A model generated the notes under the pieces. It made no database searches. It saw only the letters and a program-made list of their open reading frames with translations, and was not told the DNA's origin. Positions 1-9,467 of a stretch of DNA of 64,000 nt are shown here, piece by piece. The translations under genes were made by a program, and so were the position numbers. The first letter of the stretch is position 1. Every line of letters begins with the position of its first letter. This DNA is from Parafrankia elaeagni (GTDB taxonomy: Bacteria; Actinomycetota; Actinomycetes; Frankiales; Frankiaceae), in NCBI RefSeq assembly GCF_000374165.1, contig NZ_KB893722.1, forward strand, positions 1 through 64,000, in the 5' to 3' direction.

Positions 1-569
1 GACGTGATCCCCGCGTCGATCCCGACCCGCCTCGACGACACCGGCAGGCCGGTGACGGTCTCCTCGACCAGGATCGAGACGTGGTACTGGCCGCGGGCGT
101 TGCGCGACACCGTCACCTGCGACGGCACGGCCCCCTCCGGCAGGGGACGCGACCAGACGATGTCCAACGGCTGGTCCTGCTTAGCCAGCCTTATCCGCCC
201 GTCGCGGAAGGTGAAGCAGTTACGAAAATAGGTCGCCGCGTCGAGCGTCCTGCCTTTCTTCTTGAACGACGGGAAACCGGCCCGTTTCTCCCAGAAGTTC
301 ACGAACGCCCTCTGCAGATGCCGCAACGCCGCCTACAACGGGCCCTTCGACGGCTCGGCGAGCCACGCCGTCCCGGGATCGCGTTTCCACCCGGTGAGCA
401 TCCTGTCCGTCTCGGCATGGGTGATCCGACGCCGTTCCCCCACCCACGCCCGGCGCCGTTCGGACAACGCCCGGTTGTACACGTAGCGCACACAACCAAA
501 CGTTTTCGCTAACTGTTCCACCTGATGGGGGGTCGGGTAGAACCGGTACCGGTACGCCCGCTTCACCAC
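1..569 (-). pseudogene. tnpB: TnpB transposon nuclease, N-terminal half with in-frame stop, runs off left edge
   Basis: This is the N-terminal half of an IS200/IS605-family TnpB (RNA-guided RuvC-type nuclease). The start is probably one of two adjacent GTG codons at 564-569, giving the classic opening with the YRYRFYPT motif, followed by the helix-turn-helix region. An amber codon (TAG, read from 335 to 333) interrupts the frame after K-G-P-L. The same frame then continues with typical TnpB sequence (LQRAFVNFWEKRAGFPSFKK and onward) and reaches the first RuvC aspartate in G-I-D-A-G-I at the left edge. The usual TnpB residue at the stop position is Gln, so one CAG-to-TAG transition explains it. 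An upstream ATG at 609-611 would add 14 untypical residues. The remaining RuvC motifs, the zinc finger and any omega-RNA lie outside the window. No TnpA is seen. Confidence 0.85.
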
Positions 570-660
570 CCGACTCCCCACGACCGGCAGAATACACCTA
601 TCCACCGCCACCCTGATATCGGAGTTGACGCGCTATCCCCGCTCTGAAGGACGGGGCCTG
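1..660 (-). mobile_element. IS200/IS605-like tnpB-only element, left part outside window
   Basis: The element carries tnpB on the minus strand, and its 5' end lies near 631-660. There a short sequence of the type CCCCGCTCTGAAGGACGGGG can fold on itself, as is usual at subterminal ends of this family. Coding sequence of an unrelated truncated membrane protein begins directly to the right, so the boundary is placed at about 660. The exact end and target site cannot be fixed without the other terminus. Confidence 0.55.
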
Positions 661-661
661 C

Positions 662-946
662 GCGCTACATTTCACGGTCAATCTGTCCCTGACGGTGCTG
701 ACAGCGCTCAAGGGAAAGCCCTGGCTGGCGCTGTTCAGCGTGTTCGCGACCGTCATCGGAGTCTGGGGCGTGACGCGGCTCGCCGCCCCGCGCAGCCCGT
801 GGGCCCGGCGCACCTATGACGAGCGGAAGCTGGCCCGTGCCGGAGAACGGGCCGCCCGCTGGAGCCGGCGGCGCGACCGCGTGTTCACCCTCATCGCCGG
901 AGCCGACAGCCCGGACCCGCCCGACTCTCGGGACTCCCCCACCTAG
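662..946 (+). pseudogene. 3' remnant of a small membrane-protein gene cut by the tnpB element
   Basis: The plus frame is open from 629 to the stop at 944-946. From about 668 it encodes a plausible protein end: a hydrophobic helix (WLALFSVFATVIGVWGV), then a basic tail with A-R-R-T-Y-D-E-R-K-L-A-R-A. The combination K-G-K, one transmembrane helix and a P-x-S-x-W-A-R-R-x-Y tail resembles the C-terminus of conserved small actinobacterial membrane proteins. The first helix or helices and a proper start are missing. A GTG at 695 could restart translation, but no convincing Shine-Dalgarno precedes it. The transposon end adjoins the break, so insertion is the simplest reason for the truncation. No function can be assigned. 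Confidence 0.5.
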
Positions 947-1077
947 GCGCGCGCAGGCCTGCGGAGGCACATCGGGGCACGCCTGAGGCGGCCGCCGGGC
1001 GGGCCCGGGCGCGTTACCCTGGCTAGGACGGCTGACGCTGGCCGGGCCGCGGAAGGAGGCGCGTCATCACCACGGAG

Positions 1078-1632
1078 ATGATCGCTCCCGCCTGGATGCA
1101 CCAGCAGATCACGGCGCAGCAGTACGACTCCTGGTCCGACGAGCAGTGCGCGGGCATCGAGATCGTCGACGGGATGGTCGTCGTGAGCCCGAGCGCGTCG
1201 AAGCGTCACAACCGGCTGGTCAAGTTTCTCGCGGTCGCCCTGGAGGCCGCCGCCGGGCCGGGCTGGAACGCCGACTTCGACTTCGACGTCCGCCTGCAGG
1301 ACGTCCCGCTGACGAACCGCCGCCCCGACGTGGTCGTCTACCGCGCCGACACCATCGACGTCACGCCGACCCGCCCCGAGCACATCCTGCTCGTCGCCGA
1401 GGTCGTCTCCCCCGGTTCGGAGACGACGGACCGCATCGTCAAGGCCGAGCAGTACGCGAAGGTCGGCATCTCCTACTACTGGCGGGTCGAGCAGCCCCCC
1501 GCCGGCGTCCCGGTCGTCCACACCCACGTGCTCGATCCGGCCACCAGGGCCTACCACCACGGTGAGGTCTTCACCGGTCTCGTCGACACGGTCGCCCCCT
1601 TCCCGGTCAGGATCGACCTCACCCGGCTGTAG
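1078..1632 (+). CDS. Uma2 family endonuclease (DUF820, PD-(D/E)XK fold)
   Basis: A 184-residue protein of the Uma2/DUF820 family, restriction-endonuclease-fold proteins common in cyanobacteria and actinomycetes. Visible motifs are Glu28 in G-I-E-I-V-D-G, Asp84 in R-R-P-D-V-V-V, Glu108 in V-A-E-V-V-S-P-G-S and Lys122/Lys128 in the following helix, the expected acidic and basic residues of the PD-(D/E)XK core. Length is normal for the family. The ATG at 1078 follows a GAAGGAGG-like Shine-Dalgarno at about 1052-1058; the spacing is rather long, so a near-upstream alternative start is possible. The cellular role of Uma2 proteins is not established; many sit near mobile DNA, as here. It precedes the nitrilase gene by 80 bases. 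Confidence 0.85.
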   Translation: MIAPAWMHQQITAQQYDSWSDEQCAGIEIVDGMVVVSPSASKRHNRLVKFLAVALEAAAGPGWNADFDFDVRLQDVPLTNRRPDVVVYRADTIDVTPTRPEHILLVAEVVSPGSETTDRIVKAEQYAKVGISYYWRVEQPPAGVPVVHTHVLDPATRAYHHGEVFTGLVDTVAPFPVRIDLTRL

Positions 1633-1712
1633 CGAACCGACGCCGGGCCCGCGTTCCCGGTGGAACAAGGCCGGCGGAACAGAGATGCCGCCCTGGGCGG
1701 AGTGAGGCGCTG

Positions 1713-2621
1713 ATGACGACCACACCGCAGGCACCTGTCCACGACCCCACCGCCCCGGTGCGGGTGACTCTGCTGCAGCTCGCCTGCCCCGACGACGAGG
1801 ACCACGACAGCAGGGTGGCCCGGGTCCTCGACCAGCTGCGCGCGCTCGACCGGCGGGAGACGGACCTCGTCGTCCTGCCCGAGCTGTGGGCCACCGGCTA
1901 CTTCAACTTCGACCGGTACGAGGAGCAGGCGCAGCCGCTGGACGGCCCGATGATCGGCGCGCTGCGCGAGGTGGCCGCCGAGCGCGGGCTGCACCTCGTC
2001 GCCGGCAGCTTCGTCGAACGCACGCCCGACGGCGCGCTGTGCAACACCACCGCCCTGCTGGGCCCCGACGGCGCGGTCCTCGGCACCTACCGGAAGATCC
2101 ACCTGTTCGGCTACGAGTCGGCGGAGGCGAAGCTGCTGACCGCCGGCGACGAGGTCCGCGTCGTGCCCACCGGGCTCGGCACCACCGGGCTCGGCGCCGT
2201 AGGCCTCGCCACCTGTTACGACCTGCGGTTCCCCGAGCTGTTCCGGCTCCTGGTCGACGGCGGCGCCCAGCTGGTCGTCGTGGTCTCCGCGTGGCCGCTG
2301 GCGCGGCTGGAGCACTGGGAGCTGCTGGTGCGGGCGCGGGCGGTGGAGAACCAGGTCTTTCTCGTCGCCTGCAACGTCGCGGGCAGCCAGGCTGGCACCG
2401 CCATGGCGGGCACGAGCATCGTGGTCGGCCCGTGGGGCGAGGTCCTCACCCGGGGCGGCACCGAGCCCGCGGTCCTGCGGGCCGCGCTCGACCCCGCCCG
2501 GCTGTCCGCCGTACGTGCCGAGTTCCCGGTGCTCACCCACCGCCGGCTCGGCACCGTCCCGGAACGCGAGGCAGACAGCATTGACCGCACTTCCCGAGGC
2601 GGCCTCCCGCCTGGGCCCTGA
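1713..2621 (+). CDS. carbon-nitrogen hydrolase (nitrilase superfamily amidase)
   Basis: A 302-residue cytosolic member of the nitrilase superfamily, which hydrolyses non-peptide C-N bonds through a Glu-Lys-Cys triad. All three residues are visible: Glu57 in V-L-P-E-L-W, Lys128 in Y-R-K-I-H-L-F and Cys168 in A-T-C-Y-D-L-R-F-P-E. The pattern is closest to omega-amidase/carbamoylputrescine-amidase-like branches rather than true nitrilases, so the substrate is probably an amide or N-carbamoyl compound; which one cannot be told. The ATG at 1713 follows a GGAGTGAGG Shine-Dalgarno. The gene may be co-transcribed with the Uma2 gene upstream and is followed by a strong hairpin at 2699-2724. Confidence 0.9.
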   Translation: MTTTPQAPVHDPTAPVRVTLLQLACPDDEDHDSRVARVLDQLRALDRRETDLVVLPELWATGYFNFDRYEEQAQPLDGPMIGALREVAAERGLHLVAGSFVERTPDGALCNTTALLGPDGAVLGTYRKIHLFGYESAEAKLLTAGDEVRVVPTGLGTTGLGAVGLATCYDLRFPELFRLLVDGGAQLVVVVSAWPLARLEHWELLVRARAVENQVFLVACNVAGSQAGTAMAGTSIVVGPWGEVLTRGGTEPAVLRAALDPARLSAVRAEFPVLTHRRLGTVPEREADSIDRTSRGGLPPGP

Positions 2622-2933
2622 GATTCTCCCACCGGCCGGCGCATCAGCGACGAGCTCGCCGCCGAGGGCGTCGCACCGCGCCCGGCCGCGGCACCGGCTG
2701 GTCGCTGGCCGAGGCCAGCGACCATGGCCTCCATCGGAGAGCGGGATCTGGCCTCGATCTTCAGTGGCGCCGTGCTGAAGACCGAGATCGACTTCGACGC
2801 CGTCCTCGTGAAGGCGGACGGCGGAAGCTGGACTGTCTCGAGCTCACCTGGCAGTTCGCGCCGGGCGCCGGCCCTCCACAGAAGTCGTGTGAAACTGTCT
2901 CCCACAGCAGCGGGAGATGAGACGAAAGATGTC
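2622..2933 (+). other. intergenic stretch with a 12-bp perfect inverted repeat
   Basis: These 312 bases lie between the nitrilase and the lipoprotein genes. A plus frame is open through the second half (from an ATG at 2724), but its residues look non-coding and the lipoprotein start at 2934 is better. The only clear structure is the hairpin described separately. Confidence 0.5.
2699..2724 (+). terminator. strong hairpin downstream of the nitrilase gene
   Basis: A perfect inverted repeat: 12-bp arms (TGGTCGCTGGCC and its complement) around a two-base GA loop, 78 bases after the nitrilase stop codon. There is no T-run, as is usual for high-GC actinobacterial terminators. It could also act as an RNA-stability element. 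Confidence 0.5.
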
Positions 2934-3266
2934 ATGCGCGCAGAATCGCGGCACCGGCGGAGGGGACAGGGCCTGCTGCCGTGGGCGGTCATCGCCTTCC
3001 TGGCGACCGGATGCGCGTTGACCTCGGCGGAGGAGCAGGGCGCCCTCGTGGGAGAAGTCTCAAGCCTCTCCGAGGAGCGCCTCTGCGTCGCCGCCGAGGA
3101 AGCGGCCGGCGACTGCTACGCGGCCGACCTGGTCGTTCTGAGGTCGCTGAGTGTCGGAGACTGCGTGGCCGTCGGCTGGGTCGAGCCCGCGGGCGTTGAT
3201 CCCGGGACCGGAAGGGAGCTTGACGTCAGGAAGCTGGCGAGGGAGGCGGGGGAACGGTGCGGCTAA
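2934..3266 (+). CDS. putative small lipoprotein
   Basis: A 110-residue protein with a typical lipoprotein leader: a basic start (R-H-R-R-R), a hydrophobic stretch (L-L-P-W-A-V-I-A-F) and a lipobox L-A-T-G-C that would place the lipidated Cys about 23 residues in. The mature part has further Cys residues (R-L-C, D-C-Y, D-C-V and a terminal C-G), suggesting disulfides outside the membrane. The ATG at 2934 is chosen because it places the leader correctly; a much earlier in-frame ATG at 2724 would bury it. No family is recognised. The gene is followed by the convergent QorB-like gene. Confidence 0.6.
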   Translation: MRAESRHRRRGQGLLPWAVIAFLATGCALTSAEEQGALVGEVSSLSEERLCVAAEEAAGDCYAADLVVLRSLSVGDCVAVGWVEPAGVDPGTGRELDVRKLAREAGERCG

Positions 3267-3393
3267 CCGGGCTGCCCACGGGGCGCCCACTCGGTGTCCG
3301 GCCGCCGCGGCTGCCGAGCTTCGATACTCGGAGATCGCAGGGTGCTCGCCGAGGAGTGGTCGCGTGCCGCCCCGACCGACCAGCCCGGCCCGG

Positions 3394-4284
3394 TTACCGG
3401 GCCGATACTCCTGCCGCACCGGGCGCGCTGGCGGCGGCCACCGCGACGGCGTCCGACAGTGAGGTGGTTGGACGGCCGGTGAGCCGGCTCAGGTCACCGG
3501 TGTCGATCAGGAGTCGTCCCGCGGCGATCGCCCGGTCCGTGTCGGCGAGGACATGCGCGACCGGCCCGGGCAGACCCGCGCCGGTCAGGACCGCCTCCAG
3601 CTCGGGCTGGGTGACGTCGCGGTACCCGACCGGCTGCCCGGTGTGCTTCGTGATCTGCTCGGCCAGCTCCGACAGGGTGAAGGAGGTGTCGCCACCCAGC
3701 TCGTACACGGCGCCCTCGTGCCCGTCACTGCTCAGGACGGCGGCGGCCGCCTCGGCGTAGTCGGACCGGGCGGCCCCGCTGACACGGCCCTCGCCGGCGG
3801 ATCCCACGACCGCGCCCACCTGGAGGTAGACCGGGAGCTGCTGGGTGTAGTTCTCGAAGTACCAGCCGTTGCGCAGAAAGGTGAACGGGACGTCGAGCGC
3901 CCGGATGCCCGCTTCGGTCGCCCGGTGGTCCTCGGCGAGCAGCAGGTCGGTGGTGTCGGCGTAGGGAGCGCTGGTGTAGGCGACGAGCGACGCACCGGCG
4001 TCACGCGCTGCCCGGGCCGCGCCGACGTGCTGCTCGACCCGACGGCCGAAGTCCGTCCCCGACACGATCAGCGCCTTCTCGGCTCCGGTGAACGCGGCCG
4101 CGAGCGAGTCCGGGTCGTCGAAGTCCAACCGGCGGACGTCGACACCCCGCTCGGCCAGCGACGACAGGGCGCCCACGTCGCGGGTGCCCGCGACGATCCG
4201 CCCCGCGGGGACGCCGCGGGCCAGCAGGTTCTCGACGACGAGCCGGCCGAGGTGACCGCCGGCTCCGGTGACGACGATGGACAT
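3394..4284 (-). CDS. NAD(P)H-binding NmrA-like protein, QorB-type quinone oxidoreductase
   Basis: A 296-residue atypical short-chain dehydrogenase of the NmrA/QorB type. The nucleotide-binding loop G-A-G-G-H-L-G is at residues 7-13, and the family features N-G-W-Y-F-E-N and the D-Y-A-E-A-A segment are present, with a C-terminal helical cap. Family members bind NADPH and reduce quinones or act as redox sensors in the cytosol. The gene diverges from an HxlR regulator, the same arrangement as qorB (ytfG) and ytfH in Escherichia coli and qor2/qorR in Corynebacterium, which supports a redox-regulated quinone reductase. The shared promoter region (4285-4393) holds an inverted repeat likely bound by that regulator. 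Confidence 0.85.
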   Translation of the reverse strand: MSIVVTGAGGHLGRLVVENLLARGVPAGRIVAGTRDVGALSSLAERGVDVRRLDFDDPDSLAAAFTGAEKALIVSGTDFGRRVEQHVGAARAARDAGASLVAYTSAPYADTTDLLLAEDHRATEAGIRALDVPFTFLRNGWYFENYTQQLPVYLQVGAVVGSAGEGRVSGAARSDYAEAAAAVLSSDGHEGAVYELGGDTSFTLSELAEQITKHTGQPVGYRDVTQPELEAVLTGAGLPGPVAHVLADTDRAIAAGRLLIDTGDLSRLTGRPTTSLSDAVAVAAASAPGAAGVSAR

Positions 4285-4362
4285 GGGTCCTCCGATGACA
4301 GGTGTGGTGAACAGCGCTGTCGGCGCCTGTCAGGACCTTCTCGCTAACACTTTCCTACGCCT

Positions 4363-4387
4363 AGTACCCACCTTCAGGTAAGGTACT
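4363..4387. promoter_or_regulatory. putative HxlR operator between divergent genes
   Basis: Arms AGTACC (4363-4368) and GGTACT (4382-4387) form a 6-bp inverted repeat around 13 bases. An inner repeat ACCTT (4370-4374) and AAGGT (4380-4384) lies inside it. The site ends 6 bases before the regulator's ATG, so binding would block that gene and possibly the divergent oxidoreductase. Repeats containing GTAC are known for QorR-type HxlR proteins; the assignment here is inference. Confidence 0.5.
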
Positions 4388-4393
4388 GTCTCC

Positions 4394-4804
4394 ATGGTTA
4401 GTGACCAGGGTGACGCCCAGCCCCTCGACCAGATCACCGAGCTGCGAGCCCTCTTCGCGGGCGGTTTCTTCCCCCGCGACTGCCCGACCCGCACGGTCCT
4501 CGACCACGTCACGAGCCGGTGGGGCATCCTCGTCCTGCTGACGCTGGCCGGGCGGACCCTGCGCTGGGGCGAGCTGCGCAGGGCCGTCGAGGGCGTGAGC
4601 GAGAAGATGCTCGCGCAGACGCTGCGGACCCTCGAGAAGGACGGGCTCGTGCACCGCGCGGCGTTCCCGGTCATCCCGCCGCACGTGGAGTACAGCCTGA
4701 CCGGCCTCGGGGGCGATCTGGTCACCCACCTGAGTCCTCTGGTGGCCTGGATCGCCCGGCACGCCGACGACATCGTCACCCGCCCGGCGCCGTCCGCAGC
4801 TTGA
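4394..4804 (+). CDS. HxlR family winged-helix transcriptional regulator
   Basis: A 136-residue MarR-like winged-helix repressor of the HxlR family. The family core is visible from the conserved C-P-T-R motif (Cys30) through W-G-I-L-V-L-L-T-L, the recognition helix around K-M-L-A-Q-T-L-R-T-L-E and the wing around V-E-Y-S-L-T. The single conserved Cys is the thiol used for redox sensing in QorR/HypR relatives. It is divergent from the QorB-like gene and probably represses both. The ATG at 4394 is the only good start. Its stop is 8 bases from the end of the convergent membrane-protein gene, with no obvious terminator between them. Confidence 0.88.
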   Translation: MVSDQGDAQPLDQITELRALFAGGFFPRDCPTRTVLDHVTSRWGILVLLTLAGRTLRWGELRRAVEGVSEKMLAQTLRTLEKDGLVHRAAFPVIPPHVEYSLTGLGGDLVTHLSPLVAWIARHADDIVTRPAPSAA

Positions 4805-4812
4805 ACTGAGGC

Positions 4813-5307
4813 TCAGGCTCCGGTGGTCGAGCCGGGGCGCACGATCATCAGCACCGTCACGGTGGCCCACAGCAGGTTGAACACACCAGTGGTCATGGCC
4901 AGCCGCGCGGGCAGCTTCCCGTCCAGCGGTTCGGCCCTGGTCGCCGCAGTGAGGATGTCGTCCTGGCGGGGCAGGATCACGACGGCGAGCAGGACCGCGG
5001 CCACCGCGGTGAGCACCGCGGAGACGATCAGCCAGGCGTCACCGAGTATCCCGAGGCTGGCTCCGGTCGCCACGCCGAAGGCCGGCACCGCGAGGCCGAT
5101 CGCCGCGTAGACCCGGCAGACGCGGTGCAGGGTGCGCAGCACGGTGACGTCGGGCGCCTCCCCGGGCGCGGCCAACGCCGGCGCCGGCGCGGCGAGCACC
5201 CGCCGGGTCACGGCGGGGAACATGCTCGCCGCCACGGTGACCGGGCCGATCGCCAGGATGACGGCAAGCACGTGAGCCGAAAGCAGCACCTTCGTCACGG
5301 TGCACAC
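4813..5307 (-). CDS. small integral membrane protein (four predicted helices)
   Basis: A 164-residue membrane protein with four hydrophobic segments: near the N-terminus (V-L-L-S-A-H-V-L-A-V-I-L), around residues 70-85, around 90-110 and at the C-terminus (F-N-L-L-W-A-T-V-T-V-L-M). The opening K-V-L-L-S-A-H-V-L with an early His resembles DUF2269-like membrane proteins, but this is not certain and no activity can be stated. It starts with GTG at 5307, or at GTG 5298, which overlaps the stop of a small upstream reading frame as GTGA. It is divergent from the GlxA-type regulator gene. Confidence 0.6.
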   Translation of the reverse strand: MCTVTKVLLSAHVLAVILAIGPVTVAASMFPAVTRRVLAAPAPALAAPGEAPDVTVLRTLHRVCRVYAAIGLAVPAFGVATGASLGILGDAWLIVSAVLTAVAAVLLAVVILPRQDDILTAATRAEPLDGKLPARLAMTTGVFNLLWATVTVLMIVRPGSTTGA

Positions 5308-5435
5308 ACCCGGGGGTGGCGGGCCGCGTGGAGGGCGGCGAGCACGTCGCGGGAGGCAGGGCCGTCCCAGGGGTTGAACGGGTTGAACGGGTCAGACCCG
5401 TCGGATCCGTGGAACAGCACGATGTGTGCGGGCAT
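5295..5435 (-). CDS. possible 46-residue protein coupled to the membrane protein
   Basis: A short frame with an ATG at 5433-5435 ends in TGA at 5295-5297, overlapping the possible GTG start of the membrane-protein gene by the GTGA arrangement typical of translational coupling. The product begins M-P-A-H-I-V-L-F-H-G and contains a repeated N-P-F-N-P-W stretch made by a 9-base direct repeat. The opening is reminiscent of dienelactone-hydrolase N-termini, but the rest does not follow. It may be a leader peptide, a decayed gene or chance. Confidence 0.3.
   Translation of the reverse strand: MPAHIVLFHGSDGSDPFNPFNPWDGPASRDVLAALHAARHPRVCAP
5374..5401. promoter_or_regulatory. direct and inverted repeats in the divergent promoter region
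   Basis: Between the membrane-protein gene and the GlxA-type regulator, two copies of a GGGTTGAAC-type repeat lead into a perfect inverted repeat ACGGGT-CAG-ACCCGT (5387-5401). This is a reasonable operator candidate for the divergent AraC-type regulator, though the same bases also lie in the possible 46-residue frame. Confidence 0.3.
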
Positions 5436-5538
5436 GGCCGCGACGCTAATCAGCGGGAGCGGCGTCCAGGAGTGGCTGGATCGCCAGGTTCCCACGGGTT
5501 CCGGCCAACCATCCGGCGCCGGTTCCTAGGCTCGTGCC

Positions 5539-6570
5539 ATGCACACCGTGGCCGTTCTCGCGCTGGACAGGGTCGTCGCGTTCGACCTCGCCACCCCGAT
5601 CGAGGTGTTCGGCCGCACCCGGCTGCCTGATGGCAGCGCGCCGTACCGCGTGCGGGTGTGCGGCGCCACCCCGACCGTGGAGACAGCCGCGTTCGCCCTC
5701 ACGCCGCACTGGGATCTGGCCGCGCTGGCGGCGGCGGACACGATCATCCTGCCCGGTCGGGAGGCTCCCCTGCCCACGCCCGGGGCGGTGCTCGACGCGC
5801 TGCGCCGCGCCGCGGCCGCCGGCACCCGCATCGCCACGATCTGCTCCGGCGCGTTCATCCTGGCCGAGACCGGGCTGCTGGACGGGCTGCGGGCGACCAC
5901 GCACTGGCTGGCCGCGGAGGCGCTCGCCGCCCTCCATCCCGCGGTCAAGGTGGATCCGGATGTCCTGTACGTGGACAACGGTCAGTTCCTCACGTCCGCG
6001 GGTGCCTCCGCGGGGCTGGACCTGTGCCTGCACATGATCCGCAACGACCATGGTTCCGCGGTGGCCGCGAGCGCCGCGCGGCTGTCGGTGATGGCGCTGG
6101 AACGCGAGGGCGGGCAGGCCCAGTTCATCGCGCACGACCGGGCGCCCACCCCCCGCGGGTCGGAGCTGGAGCCGCTGCTGCGGTGGCTGGACGAGAACTG
6201 CGCGAACGACCTGACCCTGCGGGACATCGCCGCGCGCGCCGGCATGAGCGTCCGCACGCTGAACCGGCGCTTCCGCGAGCAGGCCGGGACGACCCCGCTG
6301 CAGTGGCTGCTGCGGGCCCGTATCCGCCGGGCCCAGCACCTGCTGGAGGCCACCGGGCATCCGGTGGACCGCATCGCCGCGCAGGTCGGGTTCGGCTCAC
6401 CCACCGCCTTCCGCGAGCGGTTCCGGCGGGTGGTCGGAACCACGCCGCGGTCCTACCGCAACAGCTTCGCCAGCCCCGCGACCCACGGCAGGACCGCAGG
6501 ACCGCAGGACGACCTGAGCCAGGCCGGTTGGACACACTTTGTCGACGATGCGCGGGTCGGCAGGTTCTGA
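5539..6570 (+). CDS. GlxA family transcriptional regulator (DJ-1/PfpI plus AraC HTH)
   Basis: A 343-residue regulator with a DJ-1/PfpI-like N-terminal domain (residues 1-180) and a C-terminal AraC/XylS double helix-turn-helix (about 210-320). The nucleophile-elbow region reads A-T-I-C-S-G-A-F, so the DJ-1 Cys is kept. The second DNA-binding helix shows V-G-F-G-S-P-T-A-F-R-E-R-F-R-R, the AraC family signature. Such proteins act in the cytosol as activators or repressors whose N-terminal domain probably senses a small molecule; targets often lie beside the gene, here perhaps the divergent membrane protein. The ATG at 5539 matches the conserved start V-A-V-L-A-L-D. Confidence 0.9.
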   Translation: MHTVAVLALDRVVAFDLATPIEVFGRTRLPDGSAPYRVRVCGATPTVETAAFALTPHWDLAALAAADTIILPGREAPLPTPGAVLDALRRAAAAGTRIATICSGAFILAETGLLDGLRATTHWLAAEALAALHPAVKVDPDVLYVDNGQFLTSAGASAGLDLCLHMIRNDHGSAVAASAARLSVMALEREGGQAQFIAHDRAPTPRGSELEPLLRWLDENCANDLTLRDIAARAGMSVRTLNRRFREQAGTTPLQWLLRARIRRAQHLLEATGHPVDRIAAQVGFGSPTAFRERFRRVVGTTPRSYRNSFASPATHGRTAGPQDDLSQAGWTHFVDDARVGRF

Positions 6571-6640
6571 GTGTTCTGCCGCTGGTTTCTCCGCATTAGG
6601 CCGAGAGCGGTAGCCTCGGATCGCCCTAGTGTCGTGGAGG

Positions 6641-8601
<1,961 letters not shown>

Positions 8602-8620
<19 letters not shown>

Positions 8621-8647
8621 GGGTTCGCTGGTAGGGAGGTCCCTACC
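8602..8647 (+). terminator. direct repeats and 8-bp hairpin after the Hsp70 gene
   Basis: Two exact 14-base copies of GGTAGGGGTTCGCT (8602-8615 and 8616-8629) cover the Hsp70 stop codon. They run into a perfect hairpin GGTAGGGA-GG-TCCCTACC (8630-8647). The hairpin could end the Hsp70 transcript or be an operator for the ECF sigma gene that starts 77 bases later. Confidence 0.4.
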
Positions 8648-8723
8648 GGGGCCGTGGGGACCGCCCCGCAGGTCGGGGGCGCGCTCCCTGGGACGACGGG
8701 CGCCGTTCCGAAATCGTCGAAGC

Positions 8724-9467
8724 ATGTCGACGATCGCGGTACACGGCAGCGCGGCACGGCCCGTCGAGCACTATTTCGACCAGGTCGTGCAGGAGCACCG
8801 GCCGGCACTTCTCGCCTATGTCACCCGCCTCTGCGACGGCGACCGCGGGCGGGCCGAGGACGTCGTCCAGGAGACGTTCCTGCGGGCCTGGAACCACCTC
8901 GACCGCCTGGTGCCCGAGAAGGGCTCGGTGAACGGGTGGCTGCGCCGGGTCGCCCACAACATCGTCGTCGACGGCCACCGCATGCGCCGCGCCCGGCCGA
9001 TCGAACTCGAACTGACGCCGGAGCACGCCGACACGGCCACCCAGCCCGACCTCAGCGAGTCGCTGCTCGACACGATGATGCTCGCCACGCTGCTGGAGCG
9101 GATCGGTAAGGCGCACCGCGCCGCCCTCGTCGAGACCTACCTGCTGGGCCGCACCACCGGTCAGGCCGCCGCCATCCTGGGTGTGCCGGCGGGCACCGTG
9201 AAGAGCCGGGCCCACCACGGCCTGCGCGCGCTGCGGGCCGAGGCCTGCCGCCTCGGTCTGCACAGCTGCAGCCCGCTCGACAGCTGCCACCCGCTCGACA
9301 GCCGCAGCCCGCTCGGTGCCGGTTCCCGGACGACCTGTTCCGTCTCGCCCTCCGGCAGCCGCCACGCCGCCTCGGCCGCCGCGCGGCCGGCCGGCCCGGC
9401 CGCCTCATCTCGAGGCCGGGCCAGGGCCCACCACGGACGTCGATGCCAGGCTGATCGCCTCACGTAG
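8724..9467 (+). CDS. ECF-type RNA polymerase sigma factor
   Basis: A 247-residue sigma-70 family factor. Region 2 (about residues 15-90) has the R-A-E-D-V-V-Q-E-T-F-L-R-A-W core and W-L-R-R-V-A-H-N. Region 4 (about 120-175) has T-T-G-Q-A-A-A-I-L-G-V-P-A-G-T-V-K-S-R helix-turn-helix sequence. The family part ends near residue 178. The last 70 residues are low-complexity, built from 15-base repeats (S-P-L-D-S units) and then reading through sequence antisense to the neighbouring remnant gene, so the tail is probably an unconserved extension. No anti-sigma gene is adjacent; the membrane-tethered Hsp70 upstream is the nearest candidate sensor, which is inference. Confidence 0.85.
   Translation: MSTIAVHGSAARPVEHYFDQVVQEHRPALLAYVTRLCDGDRGRAEDVVQETFLRAWNHLDRLVPEKGSVNGWLRRVAHNIVVDGHRMRRARPIELELTPEHADTATQPDLSESLLDTMMLATLLERIGKAHRAALVETYLLGRTTGQAAAILGVPAGTVKSRAHHGLRALRAEACRLGLHSCSPLDSCHPLDSRSPLGAGSRTTCSVSPSGSRHAASAAARPAGPAASSRGRARAHHGRRCQADRLT

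Noticed and set aside
2724-2933. N-terminal extension of the lipoprotein gene from ATG 2724
   Set aside because: It would put 70 untypical residues before a clear signal sequence and lipobox, and its ATG is in the arm of a hairpin.
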